Assembly (NCBI GenBank): GCA_023053545.1
Contig: JAKZAN010000006.1
Location: 9,766,351-9,830,350, forward strand
DNA: 64,000 nt
Direction: 5' to 3'
Source: Lepidurus packardi
Taxonomy: Eukaryota; Arthropoda; Branchiopoda; Notostraca; Triopsidae
Shown here: positions 33,077 through 45,653 of the stretch, piece after piece
Position numbering within the stretch: position 1 is the first letter of the stretch
Layout: every line of letters begins with the position of its first letter
Made by a program: the position numbers and the translations under genes
The notes under the pieces: model-generated
The model's database searches: none
What the model was told of the DNA's origin: nothing
What the model saw: the letters and a program-made list of their open reading frames with translations, nothing else

Positions 33077-36000
33077 TTAACAACTTTTAGCGTCTTTTTC
33101 TCGCGTTTCGTGGCATAAATCCAAGGGCTGTCCTGGTTCCACATATACCAGCCTTAATGGTGGCCGTCGAACTCGACAGCTCCTACGTGCAGGAATATTT
33201 TCGGTATCGGGACAAGTTGTTCCTAGCCCATTCTCATTCGGTAAAACATCCTCAGGGTCGTTTTCTGGAATGTGGGCTTCAGGTTCGTCATCCTTGCGTA
33301 CAGTGTCATCTTCGCCATTGTTTTCAGAAATGTTTGTTTCAGGTTCGTCTTCATTCCGTACATTTTCATCTTCGCCATCGCTGTCCAAGACACACCAGTC
33401 ATCATACAATTCCAGAAACTGTGGAGATGCAGGACGTTCTTGATTCACAGGGGTCACGCGTTCTGGCAAAATGGGCGTTTCTTCGGGCTCCTCGGCGTCG
33501 CGTGGCACTAGCACTTCTTCGTGCTCGTCTTCCGTCGTACAAGGCTTGACATTATTAAAATGCACCACCTTGCGAGCACCAGTTACTTTGTTCTTTACCC
33601 TAAAGACTTCTTCGGATATTCTCTTGATGACGATAAACGGCCCAACCCACGGCCTATGAAACTTCGGGGATTTTCCTCTTTTGGGGACAGGAGCATGCAC
33701 CCACACATGGTCACCGACCCGTAAAGTTTTACCGGCAACATCACGGTCATAATACTGTTTTTGCCTGACTCTAACTGCAAGCAAACGTTGGTTGGCTTTC
33801 TCGTACACGTTTTTAAGATCCTGTTCTAAATTACTGGCATACTCGGAAGCCGAAGTCCCGGTTTTAACCACATTTCCCGCGTGAAACACTACATCGGCCG
33901 GTAAAAGGAGTTCGCGTCCCAAGTGAAGCTTTGAAGGGGTAAAATCTGTCTACGCTTGAATACCAGACCGATACGCTAGCAAGACTTTGGGCAGCATGCT
34001 ATCCCACGTATCCTCTCCTTGGTCTAGAAGCTTACTCAATCCGGCCAATATCGTCCGGTTCGCGCGCTCCACGAAACCATCACTTTGAGGATGGTACGGA
34101 GTAGTTCTGGTTTTCTGGATCTTCAAAATGTCGCATACTTCCTTAAAAACGTTTCCAACAAAATTCCTACCTTGGTCCGTGTGCAACTGTTCCGGTGCGC
34201 CCCATCGACATACATACTCATTGAAGAATTTGTCGGCTATTACTGAGGCCTCTTGTGTGGGAATAGGGTAAGCTTCGAGCCATTTCGTAAACAAATCCCC
34301 CACCACCAAAACGTATCGATTACCGCACACGGTTTCGGGCAGGGGACCCAAAATGTCCATAGCAACGATTTCGCCAGGACGCTTGGCATTCAAAGATCGC
34401 AACGGGGCGCGTCTCTTCTGTTGAGGCGGATTACTCTGTCCACAAGTAAAACATTTTTTGCACCAAGCCATAACGTCCTCTTGCATCTTAGGCCAGTAGA
34501 ATCTTTGCCGCAATTTTGCTAAAGTCCGCGCGACACCCATGTGTGCGGCCGTTTCCTCGTTGTGATAGGTTCTAAGAAGTGTCTCCACAACCTTCTTAGG
34601 CACCAAAGGGAGGAGGCGTTCCCCCTCTTCACTTGTCCATTTTCTGTACAGCGTTTCGTCTTGCACGCACAACTTACTTCTCTGGACCCAATAACTCCTT
34701 AATGTTGAATTTAAACCTTGCGGCGATTTCGGAATGACGTTTGGTGTCTTCAACCAACTGGACACTACGTTGAGGTCTTCATCGTTCTTCTGATGAAAGG
34801 TTATCGACGTCTCCGTGGTCTCCACGGTACTCACAACCGGGTCAGCCAACAGGTTGGAGCAGGGCATATCAGGGACATCTCCATCTTCTTCTTCTTCCAG
34901 ATCCTCGGACTCGTCGTCTTGAATTCCACATTGAGTACATGGACGTCTTGACAACGCGTCCGCATTACCATGTTTTCTTCCTGGACGATGATCTATTTCA
35001 AATTGGTACGCAGCCATCAGTTGGAGCCACCGCAACACTTGGCCGGAAGGATTTTTACACTTCTTCATCCATGCCACGGCACTGTTGTCGGTCCTAATCT
35101 TGAATGGCTTTCCCAAAAGGTAATGACTGAATTGTGTTAGCGCAAATTTAACGGCCAAAAGTTCTTTTCGTGTCACGCAGTACCTGGATTCCGCCCGAGA
35201 CAACCCACGGCTTGCAAATGCCACAGGTCTTTCAACTCCATCAATAACTTGTGACAGAACAGCTCCCAAACCCACATTGCTTGCATCGGAGTCCACCAGA
35301 AACGGTTTTGATAAATCAGGGAAAGCCAGGATGGGTGTCGACGTAAGCGCAGCTTTTAAAGCCTGGAATGCTTCTTCACAAACAGTGGACCATTCAAACT
35401 TAACCGTCGGCTCTGACAATTTGTAAAGTGGCTTTGCGATGTTAGCAAAGTTTCGAACGAATCTTCTGTAGTACGACGCCAGTCCTAGGAATCGGGATAC
35501 CTGATCCGCATTGATCGGTCTTGGCCATTCTGCAATGGCCCCGGTCTTCTCGGGATCCGTTTGTATACCATCCTGACTAACTACATGTCCAAGGAAGGTA
35601 ACATCGTCTCGAAACAATTTGCATTTGCTCGGTTTTATTTTCAAATTAGCATCTTGCAAGCGTTGACAAACTTCTTCCAGTCTCGCTAAGTGCTCTTCAA
35701 ATGTTCGGCTGAAGATTACAATATCATCTAAGTAGATCAGGCAGACGCTCCATTGCAAACCCCTTAGGACGAGTTCCATGAGCCTTTGGAAACTACTTGG
35801 CCCATTGCATAAGCCAAAAGGCATGACGTTGAACTCGAACAAGCCCTGGGGCGTTTGGAGTGCCGTTTTTGGTCGATCTTCGGTTTCAACTTCTAATTGG
35901 TAATAACCGCTTATCAGGTCCAGCGTAGAAAAATACTTTGCTCCCGCTAAAGCATCCAAAGTGTCGTCGATTCTGGGGAGAGGATACGCATCCTTGACTG

Positions 36001-36327
36001 TTACGTTATTCAGGCCCCGGTAGTCCACGCATAAGCGAAGAGTCCCGTCTTTCTTTTTCGGAACATATCACTTATGGCTGCCACAGCACTGTCGTACTTA
36101 ACTTGTAAATCACCGTCTAAAAGAGAGTACATTCTTTCGGCGCGTCCTCTTAATGACATTGCGAAATGTTCCACTTTCTGTGTTTCGTCCAAAACACTGA
36201 ACTTAGCGTACCGCTCAAAGCGTCGGCACCACGCTTCCCACTCTTCTTCCGTGCCATCGGAAAAAAACTCTGGTGCGAATTTGGGAGAGCGTTTGTCAAC
36301 GAGTTGAGGGTCTACCGACTGCGCCAT
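33077..36327 (-). pseudogene. Gypsy copy 3 Gag-Pol remnant
   Basis: The first ~89 codons of gag (36327 to about 36059) are fused out of frame to RT by a ~1.68-kb deletion. From 36058 to 33950 the RT, RNase H and integrase core are open. A C-to-A change makes TAG at about 33950 (SIQA-stop instead of the Ser codon), and a second change nearby turns Cys to Phe. The last block, 33077-33922, keeps the GPY/F domain. This copy cannot make complete Gag or Pol. Confidence 0.9.
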
Positions 36328-36576
36328 TGTAACGACCTCTGGGCGTAGGCTAAGACTCTCTATTTGGCATTAACATTCAGTATATATACACACCAGGACA
36401 AAGGGTCAATCAGGAAATATAGGTTAAGGAAGAGGTCAACGTCGTGTACCAAGAAGCGGGTCAGTAGTCAGTTCCTAGTACAATTAGAGAGGTCACTTTT
36501 GGTCAAGTCTCAGGAGTCACCCAGGGCAAAGGAACACAATTGCATATGGTTCATTTCATTTCTACCACACTACACT
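36328..36576 (-). repeat. Gypsy copy 3, 5' LTR
   Basis: 249 bp, GGGCG variant. Confidence 0.9.
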
Positions 36577-36665
36577 AGCAAATCAACGTTTATATAGCAA
36601 AGTCAGTCGTTCATAGCATGTCAAATTTAGAATCACAGTATGGAATATTACAGAGAGTGTCAGAT

Positions 36666-36913
36666 TCAAGTGAAACAGATTAGTACTGCGCGAGGCCCTC
36701 TTACTCCAAGAGACGGTTTATTGATATCGTCGTAGTCATGGGCTTCGGATATGTCCTCACCAATTTGGACGGTCACTTCTCCAGGATCTGCTTCGTCTAA
36801 CGGAACATCGCTCAGGTGTGGCCACGCTTGGCGCAAATACGGTAAGTTCCGAGTGCGACATGGAGCTACCAAATTCGGTATCGCTGTGGCTTCTTTGGCT
36901 TCGAAACATTTTT
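36666..36913 (-). pseudogene. BEL/Pao protease-region fragment (unit 3)
   Basis: Copy of the 24110-24357 fragment. Confidence 0.8.
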
Positions 36914-36917
36914 CAAA

Positions 36918-38567
36918 CAAGATCAACTGATGAGCTAATGAGTAGTTTTACGCAACACGTAATTGCAGACGGTTGGCGAAGATTTGGTGCCAAATATCTG
37001 CACCGTCATCTCGTAGGTTTGTGGAGGAATACTGCTCCCAGGAGGCCGCCAGAAAAAGCGGAGAACATGTAGACCACGTGGGATGACTCCTACTTGGTGA
37101 AACATGGACTAAATGGCTACCGAGTACTCTCTAAAGCGCAACAGAACGCCGAGTAGGTTGTTAAACAAGCCGGCCCAGCCATTAGAGCATCATTCAGAGA
37201 TACGCCATCCGTTTTAGCTGCTGTGTCAAACACCACCCTGACCACAGTATAAAGGTTTACACAGTATGGTAACTGGGGTATCTTCGAATGTAAAGGGATT
37301 AAGACGATTTTCTCGGTCTCAAGAGGATGTGGGGGTAACAAGGCACATAGGAGGGATGGATTCACAGACTTGCCCATCCTACCCCAGAAGTAGGCATTCC
37401 AAATCTACTACAAGAAGGGTTCGAAAAGAGAACAAAACATTCACAAAACGGGGGACTTGTGACCTTTCTCTCGAGGGAGTTTGGGGCTGACGTAAGATTC
37501 GACTAGCATTGCGCGATTTTGAAAGTTTTTCTCCCGGAAATGATTATGCTGGATCTTGGTATTAAAGTCTTACGGTAATATCTTTCACTTCACATTGCTT
37601 GCTAATCCGCAAAGAAAGACAAGCACTTGCTACGTTCTACTGTTTTTAATTTCATATAAATAGCGTCGTCTCATCAACTCGTCAGCAATTGCTATTGCGC
37701 TTCCGTGCAGTTTGTTGCAAATTTCACAGAGCTCACTCGCAATTTCTTTCAAAGCAGATTTTTACCGTTTTCTTAACACGACTCTCTTAACACGACGAGG
37801 TATTTTATAGTATATGGGGTTAAACCTGTATACTATAAAACACCTATGTATGGGTTGCAAAATAGACTGCCTCCTCGTGGTGCAACCTGGGTAACGCGAA
37901 ATAGTCTATAATGTGTATACGTGTTGTGCTTTGACCTAGTTCATTCATCTTTTATTTTAAGCTTAAAGCTTTTATTTTAAGCTTCATAGTTTAAAGCAAT
38001 AGATTTAAATTACGCGCTTTGTAAACCGTCGTGACCTTTTTTGAGCTGCACTGGGAGGTTTGCGAATGTACCCTTTCATTTTCTGGCCTTTTACCTGAAT
38101 ATTACTCTGGGGGCCGAGAAGGTCGTCAGAAAACCTTAACATTGGAAGATACCCCTGTTACCATACTGTGTAAAGCTTTATACTGTGACCCTGACTTTCC
38201 CTGGCTTGTTAGGGTTAGTGACCGCGTTGTGAGGAAGGTACCAGGTACGTGGGAAGTGCGTTCCCAAATCTGATGGGCTGAGTTTGCGTGCGTGGCTGTC
38301 TGCCATGTAGACGTCGATGGTCTTCAGAGATGGTGTTGCGAGGTCCGGATTCGAGTTCAGGTTTCTTTCGAGAGCGAAGAATCGTTGCATAGACATGTTG
38401 CGGTTGTCACACAGGCTGACGGTTTGGGAAGACCATAGCATTCCGTCTTCATGCCGGTCACCAACGAGACGAACGGTGGTTTCTAATAATTTAACGCCAA
38501 TGAGTCAACTTCTGGAACTATCTTGCTCGCTAGAGGTTGGATTCCGGGCGACTCCGTAGTCCAGAAC
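36918..38567 (-). pseudogene. BEL/Pao RT fragment (unit 4)
   Basis: Copy of the same fragment, split at 37243-38187. Retains the four-T run, like units 1 and 5. Confidence 0.85.
37243..38187. mobile_element. Inverted-repeat DNA transposon, unit 4 (945 bp)
   Basis: Same element. Target duplication at 37235-37242 and 38188-38195. Confidence 0.87.
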
Positions 38568-38787
38568 GTTTTGACTGTCCCCTCAAGTCCCCAAGTTTGG
38601 ACAAGTCCCCTCAAGCTCCAACCGAATGGAGTACACCTTCATCAACACGGGTTGCCAATAGTACTAAATGTATTCCCCTTATCACTTGACGAAACATGAG
38701 TATGCACGTGGTAGTTTGAGTCGAGTCGTCTCGAGTCAACTCTTCCCACACTTTCCGCTCTATTGTGTCATGTCGAGTCTTTTATAG

Positions 38788-39036
38788 TGTAAGGACCTCT
38801 GTGCGTAGGCTAAGACTCTCTATTTGGCATTAACATTCAGTATATATACACACCAGGACAAAGGGTCAATCAGGAAATATAGGTTAAGGAAGAGGTCAAC
38901 GTCGTGTACCAAGAAGCGGGTCAGTAGTCAGTTCCTAGTACAATTAGAGAGGTCACTTTTGGTCAAGTCTCAGGAGTCACCCAGGGCAAAGGAACACAAT
39001 TGCATATGGTTCATTTCATTTCTACCACACTACACT
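38788..39036 (-). repeat. Gypsy copy 4, 3' LTR
   Basis: 249 bp, GTGCG variant. Confidence 0.9.
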
Positions 39037-39043
39037 CGCCCCC

Positions 39044-42000
39044 TTAACAACTTTTAGCGTCTTTTTCTCGCGTTTCGTGGCATAAATCCAAGGGCTGTCC
39101 TGGTTCCACATATACCAGCCTTAATGGTGGCCGTCGAACTCGACAGCTCCTACGTGCAGGAATATTTTCGGTATCGGGACAAGTTGTTCCTAGCCCATTC
39201 TCATTCGGTAAAACATCCTCAGGGTCGTTTTCTGGAATGTGGGCTTCAGGTTCGTCATCCTTGCGTACAGTGTCATCTTCGCCATTGTTTTCAGAAATGT
39301 TTGTTTCAGGTTCGTCTTCATTCCGTACATTTTCATCTTCGCCATCGCTGTCCAAGACACACCAGTCATCATACAATTCCAGAAACTGTGGAGATGCAGG
39401 ACGTTCTTGATTCACAGGGGTCACGCGTTCTGGCAAAATGGGCGTTTCTTCGGGCTCCTCGGCGTCGCGTGGCACTAGCACTTCTTCGTGCTCGTCTTCC
39501 GTCGTACAAGGCTTGACATTATTAAAATGCACCACCTTGCGAGCACCAGTTACTTTGTTCTTTACCCTAAAGACTTCTTCGGATATTCTCTTGATGACGA
39601 TAAACGGCCCAACCCACGGCCTATGAAACTTCGGGGATTTTCCTCTTTTGGGGACAGGAGCATGCACCCACACATGGTCACCGACCCGTAAAGTTTTACC
39701 GGCAACATCACGGTCATAATACTGTTTTTGCCTGACTCTAACTGCAAGCAAACGTTGGTTGGCTTTCTCGTACACGTTTTTAAGATCCTGTTCTAAATTA
39801 CTGGCATACTCGGAAGCCGAAGTCCCGGTTTTAATCCTCGGACTCGTCGTCTTGAATTCCACATTGAGTACATGGACGTCTTGACAACGCGTCCGCATTA
39901 CCATGTTTTCTTCCTGGACGATGATCTATTTCAAATTGGTACGCAGCCATCAGTTGGAGCCACCGCAACACTTGGCCGGAAGGATTTTTACACTTCTTCA
40001 TCCATGCCACGGCACTGTTGTCGGTCCTAATCTTGAATGGCTTTCCCAAAAGGTAATGACTGAATTGTGTTAGCGCAAATTTAACGGCCAAAAGTTCTTT
40101 TCGTGTCACGCAGTACCTGGATTCCGCCCGAGACAACCCACGGCTTGCAAATGCCACAGGTCTTTCAACTCCATCAATAACTTGTGACAGAACAGCTCCC
40201 AAACCCACATTGCTTGCGTCGGAGTCCACCAGAAACGGTTTTGATAAATCAGGGAAAGCCAGGATGGGTGTCGACGTAAGCGCAGCTTTTAAAGCCTGGA
40301 ATGCTTCTTCACAAACAGTGGACCATTCAAACTTAACCGTCGGCTCTGACAATTTGTAAAGTGGCTTTGCGATGTTAGCAAAGTTTCGAACGAATCTTCT
40401 GTAGTACGACGCCAGTCCTAGGAATCGGGATACCTGATCCGCATTGATCGGTCTTGGCCATTCTGCAATGGCCCCGGTCTTCTCGGGATCCGTTTGTATA
40501 CCATCCTGACTAACTACATGTCCAAGGAAGGTAACATCGTCTCGAAACAATTTGCATTTGCTCGGTTTTATTTTCAAATTAGCATCTTGCAAGCGTTGAC
40601 AAACTTCTTCCAGTCTCGCTAAGTGCTCTTCAAATGTTCGGCTGAAGATTACAATATCATCTAAGTAGATCAGGCAGACGCTCCATTGCAAACCCCTTAG
40701 GACGAGTTCCATGAGCCTTTGGAAACTACTTGGCCCATTGCATAAGCCAAAAGGCATGACGTTGAACTCGAACAAGCCCTGGGGCGTTTGGAGTGCCGTT
40801 TTTGGTCGATCTTCGGTTTCAACTTCTAATTGGTAATAACCGCTTATCAGGTCCAGCGTAGAAAAATACTTTGCTCCCGCTAAAGCATCCAAAGTGTCGT
40901 CGATTCTGGGGAGAGGATACGCATCCTTGACTGTTACGTTATTCAGGCCCCGGTAGTCCACGCATAAGCGAAGAGTCCCGTCTTTCTTTTTCACCATGAC
41001 TATGGGTGAACTCCAAGGGCTCGATGAAGGGGAAATGGCTCCTTGACCCAAGAGATCATGCACCATCGTATCTAACTGCGGTTTCCAGTGCGCTGGGACT
41101 CTTCTGGGCTGTACCCGAACAGGGGGTTGTGTCCCCGTGTTAATGCGATGCTTGAAGTAGGTAGTTCTTCCCAAATCGCTCGAATGTAGCGACAAAATAC
41201 TCTTGTGTCTTCTGAGGAAATTTTCCAACTGATGTTTCTGACTTACCGTTAGGGATTTAGATGGTTCTCCAAAAAGGGGAAGGTATGGGGCGTCAATTTC
41301 CTCGGTAGAATTAGGCTGTTTGTTGGTTGTAGTGCGCGATTCTGAAGTATGATCGATGCTTGTAGTTAATAGCTCACTCACTTCATCCCCCAATGGCGTA
41401 AATACTCCTACTCTGGTACCAGATTTAAGACGAACAGGCTTGTCAGTAACGTTCATAAGTCTTACAGGAACACGTCCGTTCCCAACAGTAACTAATGCCC
41501 GCGCAACAAATAACCCATCCGGGTCTATGTTGTTGGGCAATTTTTCTATCAGGCCTTGACCTGTGACTGAACCTGGTATGCAAGTCATCACTAAAAGTTC
41601 ATGTCGTGCTGGAATCACTGTTGTTTCCGCTACTTCGATGGCCACCTCTGGTGAAGCTTTTTCTTCCAAAACCACTTGTTCGCTTCCAAACCGCAGTACG
41701 TCGTCTTTAAAATCAATCGCCATTCCGAAGTATTTCAAAAAATCTCTGCCCAAAATGACTTCTTGGTTCATGTCATCGGTAACGTAGGCATTAAACGTAA
41801 ATGTTCTCTCGTTTATCACAAACGTAACGACAGTGCAACCCAAAATGTTCATAACTTGGCATCCCGCCTTCGCCGTTCTGACCCGAATGACCACCGGCAG
41901 AATACACAAATCTTGGACAAGATAGGATTTAACTAATGTAATGTCTGATCCAGAATCCACAAGCATAGGGACAACTGTTTTACCACAAAAACCTTTGACA

Positions 42001-42077
42001 TAAGCGGCAATATTCACATGCGCAACGTCAAATTCCAAATCGGCCCCTTCATATCCGTGAACTGGAGTCGGAGCCAC
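39044..42077 (-). pseudogene. pol: Gypsy copy 4 Pol lacking integrase core
   Basis: 39831-42077 is one open frame of 748 codons with protease, complete RT (YLDD) and RNase H. It runs out of frame at the 1034-bp integrase deletion (about 39834), identical to that of copy 2. The integrase tail remains at 39044-39904 in another frame. Enzymatically complete up to RNase H, it could reverse transcribe but not integrate; this is inferred from domain content only. Confidence 0.9.
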
Positions 42078-42085
42078 GCTTCCAG

Positions 42086-42937
42086 TTAGTTGGAGTTTCC
42101 CTGGTTCTGCATACTGCCACTGGCCTTCTTTGGTTTAGTGCAGGTTGCTCGAAAATGGCCAGGTTCTCCACAGTTAAAGCAGGTCCTCGGAGTGTTCCCC
42201 TTGTTGGCTGATCTACGCTGATTAAAATAATTAGTTTTCAGTTCTTCCATAATTTTCTCGAAAGTGCCAAATCGCTGCTCCATCATTTTCGCCATGTTGG
42301 CAAGCTTCTGGTCAACCGTACTTGACGCCATGGTTGCTACTTCAGCCTGTTCAGAAGACTCGAGGTCTGCTACCATCTTCACTTTACGAATTGCTTCTTG
42401 TTGGGCTCCTCTTTCGTATCCTCGGATCTTCTCTATAGCTGCATCCAAGGAAATATCTTTCATCCCATTCAGCTGCATTCGCAGCTCTCGCGGCTCCGTT
42501 GCATCGATAAGACGGCTTACTAACATTCGTTCTTGACTCACTGCATCCAACGATGGAAAAGCCTTCTTCAGGGTGTAGCGAAGCTGACGCGCGAATTCGG
42601 TCACGGAGTCCTTCGTGCCTCTACTCATAGTTTCAAATTTTCGCTGATACGTTATCACGTCCGTGTCTCGGAACATATCACTTATGGCTGCCACAGCACT
42701 GTCGTACTTAACTTGTAAATCACCGTCTAAAAGAGAGTACATTCTTTCGGCGCGTCCTCTTAATGACATTGCGAAATGTTCCACTTTCTGTGTTTCGTCC
42801 AAAACACTGAACTTAGCGTACCGCTCAAAGCGTCGGCACCACGCTTCCCACTCTTCTTCCGTGCCATCGGAAAAAAACTCTGGTGCGAATTTGGGAGAGC
42901 GTTTGTCAACGAGTTGAGGGTCTACCGACTGCGCCAT
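42086..42937 (-). CDS. gag: Gypsy copy 4 Gag (283 aa)
   Basis: Intact gag frame as in copies 1 and 2, with the CCHC knuckle and the GGGAAAC heptamer at 42095-42101. In this copy the -1 frame opens directly into protease, RT and RNase H. Confidence 0.92.
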   Translation of the reverse strand: MAQSVDPQLVDKRSPKFAPEFFSDGTEEEWEAWCRRFERYAKFSVLDETQKVEHFAMSLRGRAERMYSLLDGDLQVKYDSAVAAISDMFRDTDVITYQRKFETMSRGTKDSVTEFARQLRYTLKKAFPSLDAVSQERMLVSRLIDATEPRELRMQLNGMKDISLDAAIEKIRGYERGAQQEAIRKVKMVADLESSEQAEVATMASSTVDQKLANMAKMMEQRFGTFEKIMEELKTNYFNQRRSANKGNTPRTCFNCGEPGHFRATCTKPKKASGSMQNQGNSN

Positions 42938-43186
42938 TGTAACGACCTCTGGGCGTAGGCTAAGACTCTCTATTTGGCATTAACATTCAGTATATATACA
43001 CACCAGGACAAAGGGTCAATCAGGAAATATAGGTTAAGGAAGAGGTCAACGTCGTGTACCAAGAAGCGGGTCAGTAGTCAGTTCCTAGTACAATTAGAGA
43101 GGTCACTTTTGGTCAAGTCTCAGGAGTCACCCAGGGCAAAGGAACACAATTGCATATGGTTCATTTCATTTCTACCACACTACACT
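42938..43186 (-). repeat. Gypsy copy 4, 5' LTR
   Basis: 249 bp, GGGCG variant. Confidence 0.9.
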
Positions 43187-43275
43187 AGCAAATCAACGTT
43201 TATATAGCAAAGTCAGTCGTTCATAGCATGTCAAATTTAGAATCACAGTATGGAATATTACAGAGAGTGTCAGAT

Positions 43276-43523
43276 TCAAGTGAAACAGATTAGTACTGCG
43301 CGAGGCCCTCTTACTCCAAGAGACGGTTTATTGATATCGTCGTAGTCATGGGCTTCGGATATGTCCTCACCAATTTGGACGGTCACTTCTCCAGGATCTG
43401 CTTCGTCTAACGGAACATCGCTCAGGTGTGGCCACGCTTGGCGCAAATACGGTAAGTTCCGAGTGCGACATGGAGCTACCAAATTCGGTATCGCTGTGGC
43501 TTCTTTGGCTTCGAAACATTTTT
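43276..43523 (-). pseudogene. BEL/Pao protease-region fragment (unit 4)
   Basis: Copy of the 24110-24357 fragment. Confidence 0.8.
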
Positions 43524-43527
43524 CAAA

Positions 43528-45177
43528 CAAGATCAACTGATGAGCTAATGAGTAGTTTTACGCAACACGTAATTGCAGACGGTTGGCGAAGATTTGGTGC
43601 CAAATATCTGCACCGTCATCTCGTAGGTTTGTGGAGGAATACTGCTCCCAGGAGGCCGCCAGAAAAAGCGGAGAACATGTAGACCACGTGGGATGACTCC
43701 TACTTGGTGAAACATGGACTAAATGGCTACCGAGTACTCTCTAAAGCGCAACAGAACGCCGAGTAGGTTGTTAAACAAGCCGGCCCAGCCATTAGAGCAT
43801 CATTCAGAGATACGCCATCCGTTTTAGCTGCTGTGCCAAACACCACCCTGACCACAGTATAAAGGTTTACACAGTATGGTAACTGGGGTATCTTCGAATG
43901 TAAAGGGATTAAGACGATTTTCTCGGTCTCAAGAGGATGTGGGGGTAACAAGGCACATAGGAGGGATGGATTCACAGACTTGCCCATCCTACCCCAGAAG
44001 TAGGCATTCCAAATCTACTACAAGAAGGGTTCGAAAAGAGAACAAAACATTCACAAAACGGGGGACTTGTGACCTTTCTCTCGAGGGAGTTTGGGGCTGA
44101 CGTAAGATTCGACTAGCATTGCGCGATTTTGAAAGTTTTTCTCCCGGAAATGATTATGCTGGATCTTGGTATTAAAGTCTTACGGTAATATCTTTCACTT
44201 CACATTGCTTGCTAATCCGCAAAGAAAGACAAGCACTTGCTACGTTCTACTGTTTTTAATTTCATATAAATAGCGTCGTCTCATCAACTCGTCAGCAATT
44301 GCTATTGCGCTTCCGTGCAGTTTGTTGCAAATTTCACAGAGCTCACTCGCAATTTCTTTCAAAGCAGATTTTTACCGTTTTCTTAACACGACTCTCTTAA
44401 CACGACGAGGTATTTTATAGTATATGGGGTTAAACCTGTATACTATAAAACACCTATGTATGGGTTGCAAAATAGACTGCCTCCTCGTGGTGCAACCTGG
44501 GTAACGCGAAATAGTCTATAATGTGTATACGTGTTGTGCTTTGACCTAGTTCATTCATCTTTTATTTTAAGCTTAAAGCTTTTATTTTAAGCTTCATAGT
44601 TTAAAGCAATAGATTTAAATTACGCGCTTTGTAAACCGTCGTGACCTTTTTTGAGCTGCACTGGGAGGTTTGCGAATGTACCCTTTCATTTTCTGGCCTT
44701 TTACCTGAATATTACTCTGGGGGCCGAGAAGGTCGTCAGAAAACCTTAACATTGGAAGATACCCCTGTTACCATACTGTGTAAAGCTTTATACTGTGACC
44801 CTGACTTTCCCTGGCTTGTTAGGGTTAGTGACCGCGTTGTGAGGAAGGTACCAGGTACGTGGGAAGTGCGTTCCCAAATCTGATGGGCTGAGTTTGCGTG
44901 CGTGGCTGTCTGCCATGTAGACGTCGATGGTCTTCAGAGATGGTGTTGCGAGGTCCGGATTCGAGTTCAGGTTTCTTTCGAGAGCGAAGAATCGTTGCAT
45001 AGACATGTTGCGGTTGTCACACAGGCTGACGGTTTGGGAAGACCATAGCATTCCGTCTTCATGCCGGTCACCAACGAGACGAACGGTGGTTTCTAATAAT
45101 TTAACGCCAATGAGTCAACTTCTGGAACTATCTTGCTCGCTAGAGGTTGGATTCCGGGCGACTCCGTAGTCCAGAAC
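43528..45177 (-). pseudogene. BEL/Pao RT fragment (unit 5)
   Basis: Copy of the same fragment, split at 43853-44797. Private T-to-C change just before the element (CTGTGCCAAACACC). Confidence 0.85.
43853..44797. mobile_element. Inverted-repeat DNA transposon, unit 5 (945 bp)
   Basis: Same element. Target duplication at 43845-43852 and 44798-44805. Confidence 0.87.
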
Positions 45178-45397
45178 GTTTTGACTGTCCCCTCAAGTCC
45201 CCAAGTTTGGACAAGTCCCCTCAAGCTCCAACCGAATGGAGTACACCTTCATCAACACGGGTTGCCAATAGTACTAAATGTATTCCCCTTATCACTTGAC
45301 GAAACATGAGTATGCACGTGGTAGTTTGAGTCGAGTCGTCTCGAGTCAACTCTTCCCACACTTTCCGCTCTATTGTGTCATGTCGAGTCTTTTATAG

Positions 45398-45646
45398 TGT
45401 AAGGACCTCTGTGCGTAGGCTAAGACTCTCTATTTGGCATTAACATTCAGTATATATACACACCAGGACAAAGGGTCAATCAGGAAATATAGGTTAAGGA
45501 AGAGGTCAACGTCGTGTACCAAGAAGCGGGTCAGTAGTCAGTTCCTAGTACAATTAGAGAGGTCACTTTTGGTCAAGTCTCAGGAGTCACCCAGGGCAAA
45601 GGAACACAATTGCATATGGTTCATTTCATTTCTACCACACTACACT
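45398..45646 (-). repeat. Gypsy copy 5, 3' LTR
   Basis: 249 bp, GTGCG variant. Confidence 0.9.
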
Positions 45647-45653
45647 CGCCCCC

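Larger units (their letters stand above)
32821..36576 (-). mobile_element. Ty3/Gypsy copy 3 (3756 bp, gag-RT deleted)
   Basis: 5' LTR 36328-36576, 3' LTR 32821-33069. A ~1.68-kb deletion removes most of gag, protease and the start of RT. A TAG codon also interrupts integrase at about 33950. Confidence 0.93.
30952..36917. repeat. Tandem array unit 3 (5966 bp)
   Basis: Same order. Its Gypsy copy has a private ~1.68-kb deletion joining RT to gag at about 36058. It ends with filler CAAA (36914-36917). Confidence 0.93.
38788..43186 (-). mobile_element. Ty3/Gypsy copy 4 (4399 bp, integrase deleted)
   Basis: 5' LTR 42938-43186, 3' LTR 38788-39036. It has the same 1034-bp integrase deletion as copy 2, at about 39834, but gag, protease, RT and RNase H are open. 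Confidence 0.93.
36918..43527. repeat. Tandem array unit 4 (6610 bp)
   Basis: Same order. It carries the 1034-bp integrase deletion like unit 2 but has the complete RT frame. It ends with filler CAAA (43524-43527). Confidence 0.93.
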
